A stretch of 64,000 bases of DNA. It comes from Chryseobacterium taichungense (GTDB taxonomy: Bacteria > Bacteroidota > Bacteroidia > Flavobacteriales > Weeksellaceae). Positions 7,146 through 16,525 of the stretch are shown in pieces (positions within the stretch are counted from its first letter, which is position 1; every line of letters begins with the position of its first letter). The DNA lies in the NCBI RefSeq assembly GCF_900109935.1, contig NZ_FOBV01000007.1, forward strand, positions 186,001-250,000. Reading direction: 5' to 3'. The position numbers and the translations under genes were made by a program. The notes under the pieces are model-generated. The model had not been told where the DNA came from. It saw only the letters and a program-made list of their open reading frames with translations, and ran no database searches.

Positions 7146-9977
7146 TTACTCCAATTCCCTCTTCAAAAACTTCCCTGTCAAGCTTTTCTTCGAATTCACT
7201 ATTTCTTCAGGTGTCCCCTGTGCAACGATCCGTCCGCCATGTTTTCCACCTTCCGGACCAACGTCGATAATATGGTCAGCCATTTTGATAACATCCATAT
7301 TATGTTCAATAATGATGAAAGAATTTCCTAATTCCACCAATTTATTAATGGCATCCATGAGAATTTTAACGTCTTCAAAATGAAGTCCGGTTGTCGGTTC
7401 GTCAAGAATATACAGTGTATTTCCGGTTTGTCTTTTGGCAAGTTCGGTAGCCAGCTTGATACGCTGAGCTTCCCCTCCTGAAAGTGTAGTTGACTGCTGC
7501 CCCATAGTGATATATCCCAAACCAACATCCTGTAGCGTTTTCACTCTTGAATAAATCTTCGGAATCGGTTGGAAAAATTCTACAGCCTCATCAATCGTCA
7601 TATCCAGAACATCGGAAATCGATTTTCCTTTGTAGCGGACTTCCAGCGTTTCTCTGTTGAAACGTTTCCCGTTGCAGGTCTCACAGTGAACATAAACATC
7701 AGGCAGGAAATTCATTTCAATTACCTTCAAACCGCCTCCCTGACAGGTTTCACATCTTCCTCCTTTTACGTTGAACGAAAATCTTCCCGGTTTGTACCCA
7801 CGGATTTTACTTTCCGGCAATTCTGCGAATAGATTTCGAATATCCGTAAACATTCCGGTGTACGTTGCAGGATTGGATCTTGGTGTCCTACCGATCGGAG
7901 TCTGGTCTACATCGACAATTTTATCGATATTTTCAAGGCCTTCGATCTTTTTGTAAGGTAAAGGTTCCTGAACAGCTCTGTAAAAATGTTTATTAAGAAT
8001 CGGATACAATGTTCCGTTGATTAGAGAAGATTTTCCGCTTCCTGAAATTCCTGTAACCACTACCAGCTTACCCAAAGGAACATTAAGCGTTACATTTTTA
8101 AGGTTGTTTCCGGTAGCACCTTTCAGAATAATATGTTTTCCGTTCCCTTCCCGTCTCTCGGCAGGAATTTCAATCTTTCTTTTCCCATTGATGTATTGAG
8201 CGGTAATGGTATCTGCTTTTAAAAGATCTTTAGGTTTTCCCTGCCAAAGGATTTCTCCCCCGAATTTTCCTGCTCTCGGACCGATATCCAAAACCTCATC
8301 GGCTTCAAGGATCATGTCTTTATCATGCTCTACCACCAAAACAGAATTTCCGATATCACGAAGATTTTTCAGGGAATTGATAAGTCTTTCATTGTCTCTC
8401 TGGTGCAGTCCGATACTTGGTTCATCAAGGATATAGAGTACATTTACCAGCTGAGAACCGATCTGTGTAGCCAGACGAATCCTTTGAGATTCACCTCCTG
8501 AAAGCGTTTTTGAGCTTCGGCTCAGGCTTAAATAATCCAACCCGACATCCAGCAAAAACTGTAGTCTTGTTTCAATTTCTTTTAAAATTTCGTGAGCAAT
8601 GATTGCCTTTTTTTCTGAAAATTTATCTTTAACATCGGCAAGCCAGTCTTTTAAATCAACCAAGCTTAATGCATTAACTTCGGCAATATTTTTACCATCA
8701 ATTTCAAAGCTTAAACTTGAAGGCTGCAGACGGGTTCCTTTGCATAGCGGACAGATCTCTTCTGTAGTGAAGTGTCTTTCCAGCATGATGGCTTCATAAG
8801 ATTCCCGTTCATTTATGATTTCGTTCATCAGGGGAACCATACCGTCGAAACTGATCTTAACTTTCTTGCTGATTCCTGCATACTTAAGATCTTTATTAAA
8901 TTCTCTGTGACATCCTTCATAGATATATTCCAATGCTTCTTCAGGGATATCTTTTATAGGCGTAGCCAATCCCAATCCGAATATTTCAAGAATGTTTTTG
9001 ATTTGAGACAACATCCACTTGTTGGATTTAATATCTTCCAGCGGTAGCAAACCTCCCTGATTGATCGAAAGTTTTGGGTTTTCAACAAAGTAATCAGTAT
9101 TGATCTTGTTAATGGTTCCTAATCCTTTACAGTTCGGGCAGCTTCCTTTCGGAGAATTAAATGAGAATGTATTCGGTTCAGGTAAGGCCAGTGAATGACC
9201 CGTTTCGGCATCCATCAGGTTTTTGGAAAAATATTCAATATCGGTACTTCCCAGCTTTTGAATTCCGATCAGTCCTTCTCCCATTTCCATCGCGGTACGG
9301 AGTGATTTTTCCATTCTGGTCTCAGAAGCACTTTCGCCGATGATCCACCGGTCGATAACAATATCGATATCGTGAGTTTTATAACGATCAAGTTTTAGGT
9401 CATACTCAATATCCTGAAGTTCGCCGTCGATTCTTGCCTGTCCGTATCCTTTTTTGGCCATCTGAACAAAAAGTTCATGATAATGACCTTTCCTGGATCG
9501 TACGACGGGTGCCATCAGCATGATCTTTTCGCCTTTGTAATTCTCTTTAATGGTTTCAAGAATCTGTTCTTCGGTATAGCTTACCAGCTTTTTCCCGGAG
9601 ACTTGTGAATAGGCATCTGATACTCTTGCAAACAAAAGTCGAAGGAAATCGTACAGTTCAGTAACCGTTCCTACGGTTGATCGGGGATTTTTATTGGTCG
9701 TTTTCTGTTCAATGGCAATTACGGGAGACAATCCTTCGATCTTATCTACATCAGGACGTTCCAGGCCGCCTAAAAACTGTCTGGCATACGCCGAAAATGT
9801 TTCGATATAGCGTCGCTGGCCCTCTGCAAAAATAGTATCAAAAGCCAGTGATGATTTACCGCTTCCCGAAAGGCCCGTAATTACGACCAATTCATTGCGC
9901 GGAATTTTAACAGTGATGTTTTTCAGGTTGTGTTCACGTGCGCCGTAAACTTCTATATATTCTGTTGATTTACTCAT
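7146..9977 (-). CDS. uvrA: Excinuclease ABC subunit A
   Basis: This 943-residue DNA damage sensor of nucleotide excision repair loads UvrB at lesions. The first Walker [10 protein letters not shown], is at residues 35-43. A zinc motif CPNCKGLG follows near residue 285, then the ABC signature [12 protein letters not shown]. The second Walker [10 protein letters not shown], lies near residue 645, with a second zinc module CETCQGGG...[10 protein letters not shown] and the second signature [12 protein letters not shown] followed by LDEPTTGLH. All expected domains are complete and the length is standard. It appears to be a single gene with its own terminator; uvrB and uvrC are not in the window. 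Confidence 0.98.
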   Translation of the reverse strand: MSKSTEYIEVYGAREHNLKNITVKIPRNELVVITGLSGSGKSSLAFDTIFAEGQRRYIETFSAYARQFLGGLERPDVDKIEGLSPVIAIEQKTTNKNPRSTVGTVTELYDFLRLLFARVSDAYSQVSGKKLVSYTEEQILETIKENYKGEKIMLMAPVVRSRKGHYHELFVQMAKKGYGQARIDGELQDIEYDLKLDRYKTHDIDIVIDRWIIGESASETRMEKSLRTAMEMGEGLIGIQKLGSTDIEYFSKNLMDAETGHSLALPEPNTFSFNSPKGSCPNCKGLGTINKINTDYFVENPKLSINQGGLLPLEDIKSNKWMLSQIKNILEIFGLGLATPIKDIPEEALEYIYEGCHREFNKDLKYAGISKKVKISFDGMVPLMNEIINERESYEAIMLERHFTTEEICPLCKGTRLQPSSLSFEIDGKNIAEVNALSLVDLKDWLADVKDKFSEKKAIIAHEILKEIETRLQFLLDVGLDYLSLSRSSKTLSGGESQRIRLATQIGSQLVNVLYILDEPSIGLHQRDNERLINSLKNLRDIGNSVLVVEHDKDMILEADEVLDIGPRAGKFGGEILWQGKPKDLLKADTITAQYINGKRKIEIPAERREGNGKHIILKGATGNNLKNVTLNVPLGKLVVVTGISGSGKSSLINGTLYPILNKHFYRAVQEPLPYKKIEGLENIDKIVDVDQTPIGRTPRSNPATYTGMFTDIRNLFAELPESKIRGYKPGRFSFNVKGGRCETCQGGGLKVIEMNFLPDVYVHCETCNGKRFNRETLEVRYKGKSISDVLDMTIDEAVEFFQPIPKIYSRVKTLQDVGLGYITMGQQSTTLSGGEAQRIKLATELAKRQTGNTLYILDEPTTGLHFEDVKILMDAINKLVELGNSFIIIEHNMDVIKMADHIIDVGPEGGKHGGRIVAQGTPEEIVNSKKSLTGKFLKRELE

Positions 9978-10012
9978 AATTTGGTATGATTTTACATGAA
10001 AATCACGATGTG

Positions 10013-10020
10013 CAAAATTA
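10013..10020 (-). promoter_or_regulatory. -7 promoter element of uvrA
   Basis: The minus strand reads TAATTTTG, a match to TAnnTTTG, 36 bases before the uvrA start. A -33 TTTG at the standard distance is not evident. Confidence 0.35.
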
Positions 10021-10111
10021 CGGAATTTTTATGAAATTTTCGGTGTTAAAAAATGTTAGATTATTTACGATATATACAACTGCTTTAAGACTTAAATGGT
10101 TTATAGTAAAT

Positions 10112-10138
10112 AAAATACCGGTGAAAGTTTCACCGGTA
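10112..10138 (-). terminator. Terminator downstream of the T6SS-linked lipoprotein gene
   Basis: A perfect inverted repeat TACCGGTGAAA (10116-10126) and TTTCACCGGTA (10128-10138) is followed on the minus strand by ATTTTATTT. It lies 24 bases past the stop of the gene at 10163. Confidence 0.75.
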
Positions 10139-10162
10139 CTTATCTTTTTGAGATGATCTGAT

Positions 10163-11089
10163 CTACTGTACAAAAGAATTATAAGAATTCAGTACAGAGT
10201 CGTAAGCTGAACTGATTTCCTGGATATTGCCGTCCGGAATCTTGTTGGAGGTTTTTGAGTCCCGTATCAGCTTTCTGTATTTGTCAAGAAATTCTGTAGC
10301 CCTTTTGTTGAAGTTTTCAAACAGCGTTTTCTTATAAGCATATTGCTTTCCTTGGACGTCGAATTCTTTTTTAGCGTTTACATCAACTGCTTTTTCCAGT
10401 TCGTTGTATTTTTTCTGTGCTTCTGCTTCATTGAAACCTTGGGTATATTGTTTGTCGAGAATATCCATTACAGCATCAAGGTCATTCATCACTGATTTGG
10501 ATGAAATGATATAATCTCTCATCGGATGATCTTTTAGAATCACTTCTTCAGCGGCTTCGGTAGCAGGTTTTATTTTTGTCACAATATTTTCGCCTGCCGT
10601 AAAAAATGCCTTTGCTTCCGCGTCGATATCTTTCTGTAAAGCCAGTGCTTTTGCTCCCTGGTCATCTTTGTAATCTTCGGAAGTGATGTAAGATTTCAGT
10701 TCCTCATATTTTTTTTCGATGCTTTCCCGCCTTCTCTTATAGGTTACGAGTTCTGTTTCAATAATTTTTTGTTCGCTGTCAAAACCGGATGGAACGCCTT
10801 TAATTTTACTTAAAGAATAATCCATTGAATTAATAACCATAGGCATACTGTAGACCGTTTCGCCTTTTGACTTTTTTACCGCCGCCTCAGCGTACTGAAT
10901 GATATTCTCAACATGTCGCGAAGAGCTTTTGTAAGATTCCAGGAAGTTGTTATTAAAATCAATTATAGCCTGAGACTGATCTTCCCCAGCCTGTGCCACT
11001 GCATTTTCAATTTTGTCAAGACCTTTTTTGCAGCTTACTACCGTTACACTTACCGATAAAGCAAGTGCAATCATCATCATTTTTTTCAT
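10163..11089 (-). CDS. Lipoprotein, DUF3829-like, next to T6SS genes
   Basis: This 308-residue protein starts with a lipoprotein signal (MKKMMMIALALSVSVTVVSC) and a lipobox ending at Cys20, so it is probably anchored in an envelope membrane. The mature part is helical and charged, with a DYKDDQGAKALALQKDI segment near residue 140 that resembles DUF3829 (YiiG-like) proteins. The family has no firmly known function. It is separated from the tssF stop by 109 bases and shares its strand, so it may be co-transcribed with tssE-tssF and could be an accessory envelope component; that is inference. A strong terminator follows. Confidence 0.7.
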   Translation of the reverse strand: MKKMMMIALALSVSVTVVSCKKGLDKIENAVAQAGEDQSQAIIDFNNNFLESYKSSSRHVENIIQYAEAAVKKSKGETVYSMPMVINSMDYSLSKIKGVPSGFDSEQKIIETELVTYKRRRESIEKKYEELKSYITSEDYKDDQGAKALALQKDIDAEAKAFFTAGENIVTKIKPATEAAEEVILKDHPMRDYIISSKSVMNDLDAVMDILDKQYTQGFNEAEAQKKYNELEKAVDVNAKKEFDVQGKQYAYKKTLFENFNKRATEFLDKYRKLIRDSKTSNKIPDGNIQEISSAYDSVLNSYNSFVQ

Positions 11090-11198
11090 ATTATATTAAG
11101 TTGATATTTATGTATTTTTAAATTTAACCGCAAAGAGACAAAAGACTATTTAAAGTTAAATCTTCACACCTTTTGTTAAATAAAAAGATTATTGCTTT

Positions 11199-13076
11199 TC
11201 AGGAAAAATCGGTGTCTTCATTTGTTACTTTTACCAGATATTCGATGCCGTCGATGGCTTTTAAAATAATCTGATTCCGTAAAATATTTGCCATATTCTC
11301 CCAATAGAGCCTTCCGTAGAATGAATAATTATTAGGAACAATTTCGACCTCAACTGTTCTGATAAAGCCTTCTTTCGGTTTATTACTGATCATGGTTCCG
11401 CGCTTTACCCGGACTTCCTTCAGTTCATCCTTCAACACCATTCTGCAATAATTTTTAACATCTTCCAGAGAGATAATTTTATCTCTCGTTGTTAAAGCAT
11501 ATTTATAAGCCTGAATGCTGTCGGTTCCTTTCTGCTCTTCTGCTCCGCCGATGGTTTCAGAAAGAAGCACCAGGACCTGTGATTTTAATTGATTGGATAG
11601 TTCTGTTCCGGGGCGCATATGGTTGGCCAGTGTGCAGTGGGTCACCCAGAAAGAGGCATAGGTATGATCTGTCTTTTCAACAGGTTCCATGATAACATAA
11701 TTAAGTTCCTGTTTGATGGTTCTCCTTGCATTATTTACTTTTTGAACCATCGATTTCATTTTGTCGGCCATCTCGCTCAGCAGTCCTTTTACATTGTCTC
11801 TGTTAAGAAGTGAGAAAGCAGCAATTTCATCCCGTGTAAGCTCAAGTACATTGGCGATCATGTCTACAGCGTTTCTGTTCGTGAAGCGTTCCATACCCCC
11901 TTTTCTGACGGTATATAATCCTTTTTTAAGATCGTCATTCGGAGTAAACGGGATCTCTGTATATTTTCTTCCGTCACCGTCCTGAACTTCATCCACATAC
12001 AAAAAATGTTCACCTTCATCCGTAACAAGCGGAATATTATTGCCCATGATATCGAGGCTGTATTCTGTTTTCTTCCAGCCGCGGTTGTAGATAGGAAAAG
12101 CATTTAAAACAAAAGAGAAATTATCCAGTATTTCAGCAGAAAACTGCGGAGGAAATTCAAAAGTGAGCCACAGATAGCGTTTGCCGTCTATGTGTTTCGT
12201 GATCTCTTCTTTATAATCTACAAAGCTCAGGTTTTCCGGCAGTACACCCGGCTCTGAGAATAAAGAACTTGAAATTCCGCTTACTTCAATGAATTTGTGA
12301 CTGTAAATACTTTTTACATCCTCAATGATTTTATTCTGAATAGACTGCTCATAAAATATCTGCTCGTATCCTTCTGCTTCCGTATTCTTGTAATAAGTTA
12401 ATCCTTCCTTTATAAACAGAGGATTTCCATTGCTGGTCACGGTGATGTAAGGTAATAATTTATAGGTAAAATCTAAATGCTCAAACGCGGGATTTGAACA
12501 GTAAATGCTTAAATATTTAGGAAAATTTTCCTGTGAATATTTGCTGACATCAATACCGATCGTTACTTTCCGGTAATCTTCCGGTCTTCCCTGAAATCTT
12601 GCGACGGGAATTTTATTCAGCCGTTCGTCAATGCTGTAGCAGGTATTCCCGACAAACATGACAGACGTCTGCACTTTATTGATTCTCACATTTCCAACCG
12701 GCGTAAAAGGAATATTGATCTGCTTATCCGATTCGGATTTTATGGTAGAAGTCATGTGCTTTCTGAAGAAAAACTCAGTATGCTCCAGAAGAATTTCCGA
12801 AGATTCATAAGGTTGCGTGAAAGCAATGGCATGTGCCGGCACCGGATGGGTATAAATGGAAGGCGTTAACAGTTTCGCAAGCTTTTCCAGGATTCTGGCG
12901 TTTACGGTCTGTATTTCGTTATTGGCTTTAAAAACTTCCGTACTGAAAGCATCAATCAGCAGTTTCACGAACGGATCCAGTGACTGTGGACTTTTCAGTC
13001 CCCATACTTTGGTGGCATTCTGAAGCATCCTTGCTTTTACGGATTCTTTAGAGTAAATATTTTGGTCTAAATTCAT
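11199..13076 (-). CDS. tssF: Type VI secretion baseplate protein TssF
   Basis: This 625-residue protein matches the TssF family of the type VI secretion baseplate. The opening has the pattern SKESVKARMLQNATKVWGL, then a region DAFSTEVFKANNEIQTVNARILEKLAKLLTP typical of TssF/VasA N-termini, a central beta-rich part, and a C-terminal REWxxF-like domain. TssF with TssG and TssK forms baseplate wedges that dock on the membrane platform. It lies 25 bases after tssE on the same strand. TssG, which normally follows TssF, is absent here; the next gene is a lipoprotein. The family name is confident. Placement in the Bacteroidota T6SS subtype (T6SSiii) is inferred from the organism and the divergent sequence. 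Confidence 0.82.
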   Translation of the reverse strand: MNLDQNIYSKESVKARMLQNATKVWGLKSPQSLDPFVKLLIDAFSTEVFKANNEIQTVNARILEKLAKLLTPSIYTHPVPAHAIAFTQPYESSEILLEHTEFFFRKHMTSTIKSESDKQINIPFTPVGNVRINKVQTSVMFVGNTCYSIDERLNKIPVARFQGRPEDYRKVTIGIDVSKYSQENFPKYLSIYCSNPAFEHLDFTYKLLPYITVTSNGNPLFIKEGLTYYKNTEAEGYEQIFYEQSIQNKIIEDVKSIYSHKFIEVSGISSSLFSEPGVLPENLSFVDYKEEITKHIDGKRYLWLTFEFPPQFSAEILDNFSFVLNAFPIYNRGWKKTEYSLDIMGNNIPLVTDEGEHFLYVDEVQDGDGRKYTEIPFTPNDDLKKGLYTVRKGGMERFTNRNAVDMIANVLELTRDEIAAFSLLNRDNVKGLLSEMADKMKSMVQKVNNARRTIKQELNYVIMEPVEKTDHTYASFWVTHCTLANHMRPGTELSNQLKSQVLVLLSETIGGAEEQKGTDSIQAYKYALTTRDKIISLEDVKNYCRMVLKDELKEVRVKRGTMISNKPKEGFIRTVEVEIVPNNYSFYGRLYWENMANILRNQIILKAIDGIEYLVKVTNEDTDFS

Positions 13077-13101
13077 AGATTGTGGTTATAGTATAAGGAA
13101 A

Positions 13102-13542
13102 TTAATCAATCGACATCGGGCTCAGAAACAACTCTGTGGAAAAGCTGAAACGTTCTCCCGTAGCTTCCATTTTAGCATTGATGGCGATCTTTACTTTCTT
13201 TTTAATTTCGGTATGTTCTTTTGTATCATAAGTATGCTCCACAATCTGAATATGGGCATCGATCTGAGGATTGATAATCCGTGGTTCGTACTCCTGGATC
13301 TGTCTTTTGAGGCTTTTAATGAATACCGTTTCCCAGACAGCGCTGGTTACGCCATTATCGAATTCAAGATTCCATACATCGTTTCCGTAATTTTCGTCAT
13401 ATCTGTTTTCTCCTTTTTTGGTGGTGATCAGCAGCATGATGTTATGGGCAATACTTTCTCCCATATCGCATGTGTCGATACTTCCTCCCTCCGTCATCAG
13501 TGCCGACGGAATAAAAGGCATTCTGTAATTTGGTGTGTCCAT
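13102..13542 (-). CDS. tssE: Type VI secretion baseplate protein TssE (gp25-like)
   Basis: This 146-residue protein has the GPW/gp25 lysozyme-like baseplate fold. It shows the typical pattern SIAHNIMLLITTKKGENRYDENYGNDVW (residues about 30-57), matching the gp25 region where a small acidic/Arg motif precedes G-x-x-x-W. TssE is a phage gp25 homologue that connects the sheath to the baseplate wedge. It precedes tssF by 25 bases. No sheath (tssB/tssC), tube (tssD) or spike (tssI) genes are adjacent, which makes this a small detached module. Confidence 0.82.
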   Translation of the reverse strand: MDTPNYRMPFIPSALMTEGGSIDTCDMGESIAHNIMLLITTKKGENRYDENYGNDVWNLEFDNGVTSAVWETVFIKSLKRQIQEYEPRIINPQIDAHIQIVEHTYDTKEHTEIKKKVKIAINAKMEATGERFSFSTELFLSPMSID

Positions 13543-14098
13543 AATTCTGCTTCTTTTATTACTTCATAATAGTCAATTGCTAGAACAGAATACCAAATTA
13601 ATGATTTTTCACGAAATATGGTACGGTCATATTGTAAAGTTGGTGAATATTTTTAAGAATTTTATCTGCCTGTGAATAAATCCTCACTGTGTTGTTTTTG
13701 GAAGGTGTTTAATTTTTTCAGAAAAGATTAGCATCTCATTTTCACTCTCTCGCAAATATGGTAAATGTATTATTTCCGAAAAACGGAGCTTCATTTTTCA
13801 TAATTTTTTTGAAGACATGAATTATTTTACACGACTCTTACTTTATGTATCCTGGTATTCAGGAGAAAATCTTTGTCTGGGCCTGTTTCAGGGCATTTTA
13901 AGAGATTGATCTGAAATTTTTTTTGGTGTTTTTAAGAAGCCTTGCAGAATTTATCAGGATAAATCAGAAAAATCATCAGGATAAAATGACAAAATCATCC
14001 TGATAATTTTCCAAAATGATGCGGATGAATTTTCCGCCTTATGCAGATGAATGTTTTTACCTGGAAATAAAAAAGGACTATTTTTTATTTATTCATCA
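13543..14098. other. Intergenic region with inverted repeats between tssE and the HU-like gene
   Basis: I find no supported gene in these bases between divergent genes. The right part holds an array of related sites: TTATCAGGAT (13951-13960) and ATCAGGAT (13975-13982) on one strand, and ATCCTGATAA (13997-14006) inverted. A smaller hairpin GCGGA...TCCGC follows at 14021-14037. A 30-codon frame from 13817 has no supporting signals. The region could be regulatory for either flanking gene. Confidence 0.5.
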
Positions 14099-14129
14099 TT
14101 TTGTGGTATCTGTTTTTTTTATACATTCG
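14099..14129 (+). promoter_or_regulatory. Probable promoter of the HU-like gene
   Basis: A TTTTG box (14099-14103) is followed after 18 bases by TACATTCG (14122-14129), one mismatch from the Bacteroidota TAnnTTTG box. It lies 41 bases before the start codon. Confidence 0.45.
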
Positions 14130-14170
14130 TACTCAAAATACAAATTGTTTAACTTTTAAAATGAAAAAAA

Positions 14171-14554
14171 ATGCCTATTACATTTAATGTTATTTCGAGA
14201 AAAAATCCTCTTGCTCCAAATGAACCTCCAAAATTTTACGCTGATATTGTAGGGAACGGTCAGACAACTTTTGAAGATCTTGCCAAATACGCATCTACCG
14301 TTTCAACAGTTTCCAAGGCCGATATTCTTGCCGTGCTGGAAAGTACATTCTCTAAAATTGCTGATGATGTGGCCGATGGTAAGATTGTATATGTCGGGGA
14401 TTACTTTACCCTCCAGGCCGGCGGTTCCAGCGAAGGAAAAGAAACTGCAGAAGAAGTAAATGCTTCCTGTATTACTTCTCTGAAAACTATTTTTCGCCCG
14501 GGTAAGCTGATTAAGCAAGCTATGAAGCTCGCTGAAGTCAGGAAAAAAGACTAA
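14171..14554 (+). CDS. HU-family DNA-binding protein (HU-HIG type)
   Basis: This 127-residue protein belongs to the HU-like group common in Bacteroidota. The start (MPITFNVISRKNPLAPNEPPKFYAD) and the central DLAKYASTVSTVSKADILAVLESTFSKIADDVADGKIVYVGDYFTL follow the HU pattern of helical dimer core and beta saddle, with a C-terminal SLKTIFRPGKLIKQAM. The role is presumably DNA bending or nucleoid organisation; no target is known. The start at 14171 is chosen over an out-of-frame ATG at 14161. The gene is monocistronic, with its own terminator. Confidence 0.82.
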   Translation: MPITFNVISRKNPLAPNEPPKFYADIVGNGQTTFEDLAKYASTVSTVSKADILAVLESTFSKIADDVADGKIVYVGDYFTLQAGGSSEGKETAEEVNASCITSLKTIFRPGKLIKQAMKLAEVRKKD

Positions 14555-14556
14555 CC

Positions 14557-14591
14557 AAAGAGGCTGTCCTAGTTTGGGCAGCCTCTTTTTT
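14557..14591 (+). terminator. Terminator of the HU-like gene
   Basis: The 10-bp stem AAAGAGGCTG (14557-14566) with CAGCCTCTTT (14579-14588) continues into a T run. It directly follows the stop codon. Confidence 0.88.
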
Positions 14592-14620
14592 TATGTCTGA
14601 AAATTGAACAAGTAATTTTT

Positions 14621-14775
14621 ATGCTCCGGAGGAGTAATATCTGTGCAGAAGAAAAAACAATGAAATATCGCAAGCACGCGTAGGTGTGCTATGATAAGAT
14701 AGAACCCCTACGGAGTTCCGGTACAAGATGCTAATATTAATCCTACAAAGATATTGTTCCAAGGAGCAAATCCTA
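14621..14775. repeat. Degenerate dispersed intergenic repeat
   Basis: This stretch carries short phrases such as GGAGGAGTAATATCTGTGCAG, AACCCCTACGGAGTTCCGG and CTACAAAGATATTGTTCC that, as far as I recall, recur between genes in many Bacteroidota genomes. CCCCTACGG and the flanking GTAGG (14690-14694) are partly inverted. No open frame is supported. The identification as a dispersed repeat is from memory and needs a search of the whole genome. Confidence 0.4.
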
Positions 14776-15120
14776 AACTGTGCTATAAAATCATTATTTA
14801 AATCAGATGAATTCGTGGCGATTACAAAAAAGGACTATTCAGACTTTTAGGACAGCTTCTTTTATTTTTAAATAAATCTTTTGATTACAAAATCTGTTCA
14901 GATGAGTCCGGGATTCTGTTGGAACATCCTTCCGGTGCCTGCGATGTAAAATAGAAAGGGATAATCGTTGTGGGCTCCGGAAGTTTTCTAACGAGGTTAA
15001 AAATCGGATGGCCAATCATCAATTGATACGCCTTGTTTTGATTAATTCATTTTTGATTTTAAGAATCTAAAAAACTGAAAACTAAAAATTTGCGGATAAC
15101 TTACCATGCCTGAAATAATT
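14776..15120. other. Intergenic region without supported gene
   Basis: I see no coding frame or RNA here. A stretch near 14833-14865 (CAGACTTTTAGGACAGC followed by TTCTTTTATTTTT) resembles the terminator at 14557 in decayed form. Confidence 0.5.
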
Positions 15121-15153
15121 TTTTTGGACCTTCCGTCAATTTGGTTATCTTTG
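15121..15153 (+). promoter_or_regulatory. Promoter of the acyl-CoA dehydrogenase gene
   Basis: TTTTTG (TTTG at 15123-15126) and TATCTTTG (15146-15153) are separated by 19 bases. This is an exact fit to the Bacteroidota primary sigma promoter TTTG-N19-TAnnTTTG. The start codon follows 20 bases later. Confidence 0.8.
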
Positions 15154-15173
15154 GGAACTAACTATATATCTAT

Positions 15174-16313
15174 ATGAATACAGAGACTATTGACAACATT
15201 AAAATGATAGCGGAAACGGCAAGAGAATTTGCTGAAAAAAATATTAGACCTAATATTATGGAGTGGGATGAAAGTCAGACTTTCCCTAAAGATTTGTTTC
15301 ATGAGTTAGGAGAAATGGGGTTTATGGGAATTGTTATTCCTGAGCAATATGGAGGCTCTGGTCTTGGATATCACGAATACGTTACCATTCTGGATGAGAT
15401 CTCCCAGGTTGACCCTTCTATCGGACTTTCTGTAGCGGCGCACAATTCACTTTGTACCAATCATATTTACGAATTCGGAAATGAAGAACAGCGAAATAAA
15501 TGGCTTCCTCAGCTGGCATCAGGAAAGGTAATCGGTGCATGGGGATTAACAGAGCATAATACAGGTTCTGATTCCGGAGGAATGTCTACAACCGCTGTAA
15601 AAGATGGTGATGAATGGATCATCAGTGGAGCTAAAAACTTTATTACCCACGCTATTTCAGGTGATATTGCCGTGGTGATGACGAGAACCGGTGAAAAGGG
15701 AGCTAAAAATAATTCTACTGCTTTTGTATTAGAGAAAGGAATGCCGGGCTTTTCTTCCGGTAAAAAAGAAAATAAGTTGGGAATGAGAGCTTCCGAAACC
15801 GCAGAATTGATTTTCGACAATGTTCGTGTTCCCGATTCTCACCGGTTAGGAGAAGTGGGTGAAGGATTTAAACAGGCTATGAAGATCCTTGACGGAGGAA
15901 GAATATCTATTGCCGCATTAAGTTTAGGAACGGCAAGAGGAGCTTATAAAGCTGCATTGAAATATGCGAAAGAAAGACAGCAGTTTGGTAAGTCTATTTC
16001 AGAATTCCAAGCCATCAACTTTATGCTGGCTGATATGGCTACGGAGATTGATGCTGCAGAATTGCTGATCCAGAGAGCTGCTACTTTGAAAAACGCCAAG
16101 CAGAAAATGACTAAAGAAGGCGCAATGGCCAAACTTTATGCTTCTGAAGCTTGTGTAAGAATTGCTAACAATGCTGTTCAGATCTTCGGAGGTTATGGAT
16201 ATACTAAAGATTTCCCTGCTGAAAAATACTACAGAGATTCAAAACTTTGTACAATCGGCGAAGGAACTTCTGAAATTCAGCGATTGGTAATCGGCAGAGA
16301 TATTACAAAATAA
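15174..16313 (+). CDS. Acyl-CoA dehydrogenase (short/medium-chain type)
   Basis: This 379-residue FAD enzyme oxidises acyl-CoA to trans-2-enoyl-CoA in beta-oxidation or branched-chain amino acid breakdown. The three ACD domains are complete: an N-terminal helical part, a central beta part with WGLTEHNTGSDSGG (FAD/substrate site, about residues 122-135), and a C-terminal helical part with GGYGYTKDFPAEKYYRDSK. The catalytic base is the Glu in IGEGTSE, about residue 363, the position used by short- and medium-chain enzymes. The chain-length preference cannot be fixed. It is monocistronic, with a clear promoter and terminator. Confidence 0.93.
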   Translation: MNTETIDNIKMIAETAREFAEKNIRPNIMEWDESQTFPKDLFHELGEMGFMGIVIPEQYGGSGLGYHEYVTILDEISQVDPSIGLSVAAHNSLCTNHIYEFGNEEQRNKWLPQLASGKVIGAWGLTEHNTGSDSGGMSTTAVKDGDEWIISGAKNFITHAISGDIAVVMTRTGEKGAKNNSTAFVLEKGMPGFSSGKKENKLGMRASETAELIFDNVRVPDSHRLGEVGEGFKQAMKILDGGRISIAALSLGTARGAYKAALKYAKERQQFGKSISEFQAINFMLADMATEIDAAELLIQRAATLKNAKQKMTKEGAMAKLYASEACVRIANNAVQIFGGYGYTKDFPAEKYYRDSKLCTIGEGTSEIQRLVIGRDITK

Positions 16314-16348
16314 GGTGATATAAAAGAGAATTATATCTTCAAAAAGTG

Positions 16349-16381
16349 AATAGTACTCGCATGTTGCGGGTACTATTTTTA
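16349..16381 (+). terminator. Terminator of the acyl-CoA dehydrogenase gene
   Basis: A 12-bp stem AATAGTACTCGC (16349-16360) and GCGGGTACTATT (16366-16377), with one wobble pair and a 5-base loop, is followed by T residues. Confidence 0.88.
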
Positions 16382-16463
16382 TTTAAATACCAGTATATTT
16401 GTGTGTATTATTTAATGTAATACATAATTATTTATAGTAAATATCTAAAAATTTCTTAAAAAA

Positions 16464-16498
16464 TTTTGTTTTTCGTAATTGAATTTTTATTAAATTTG
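16464..16498 (+). promoter_or_regulatory. Promoter of the secreted metallopeptidase gene
   Basis: TTTTG (16464-16468) and TAAATTTG (16491-16498) are 22 bases apart, within the Bacteroidota range. The start codon is 27 bases downstream. Confidence 0.6.
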
Positions 16499-16525
16499 GT
16501 ATTCCACAATCAAAAATAATTTTAT

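Noticed and set aside
13817..13909. 30-codon frame between tssE and the HU-like gene
   Set aside because: No promoter, conserved motif or spacing supports it; it is short enough to be chance.
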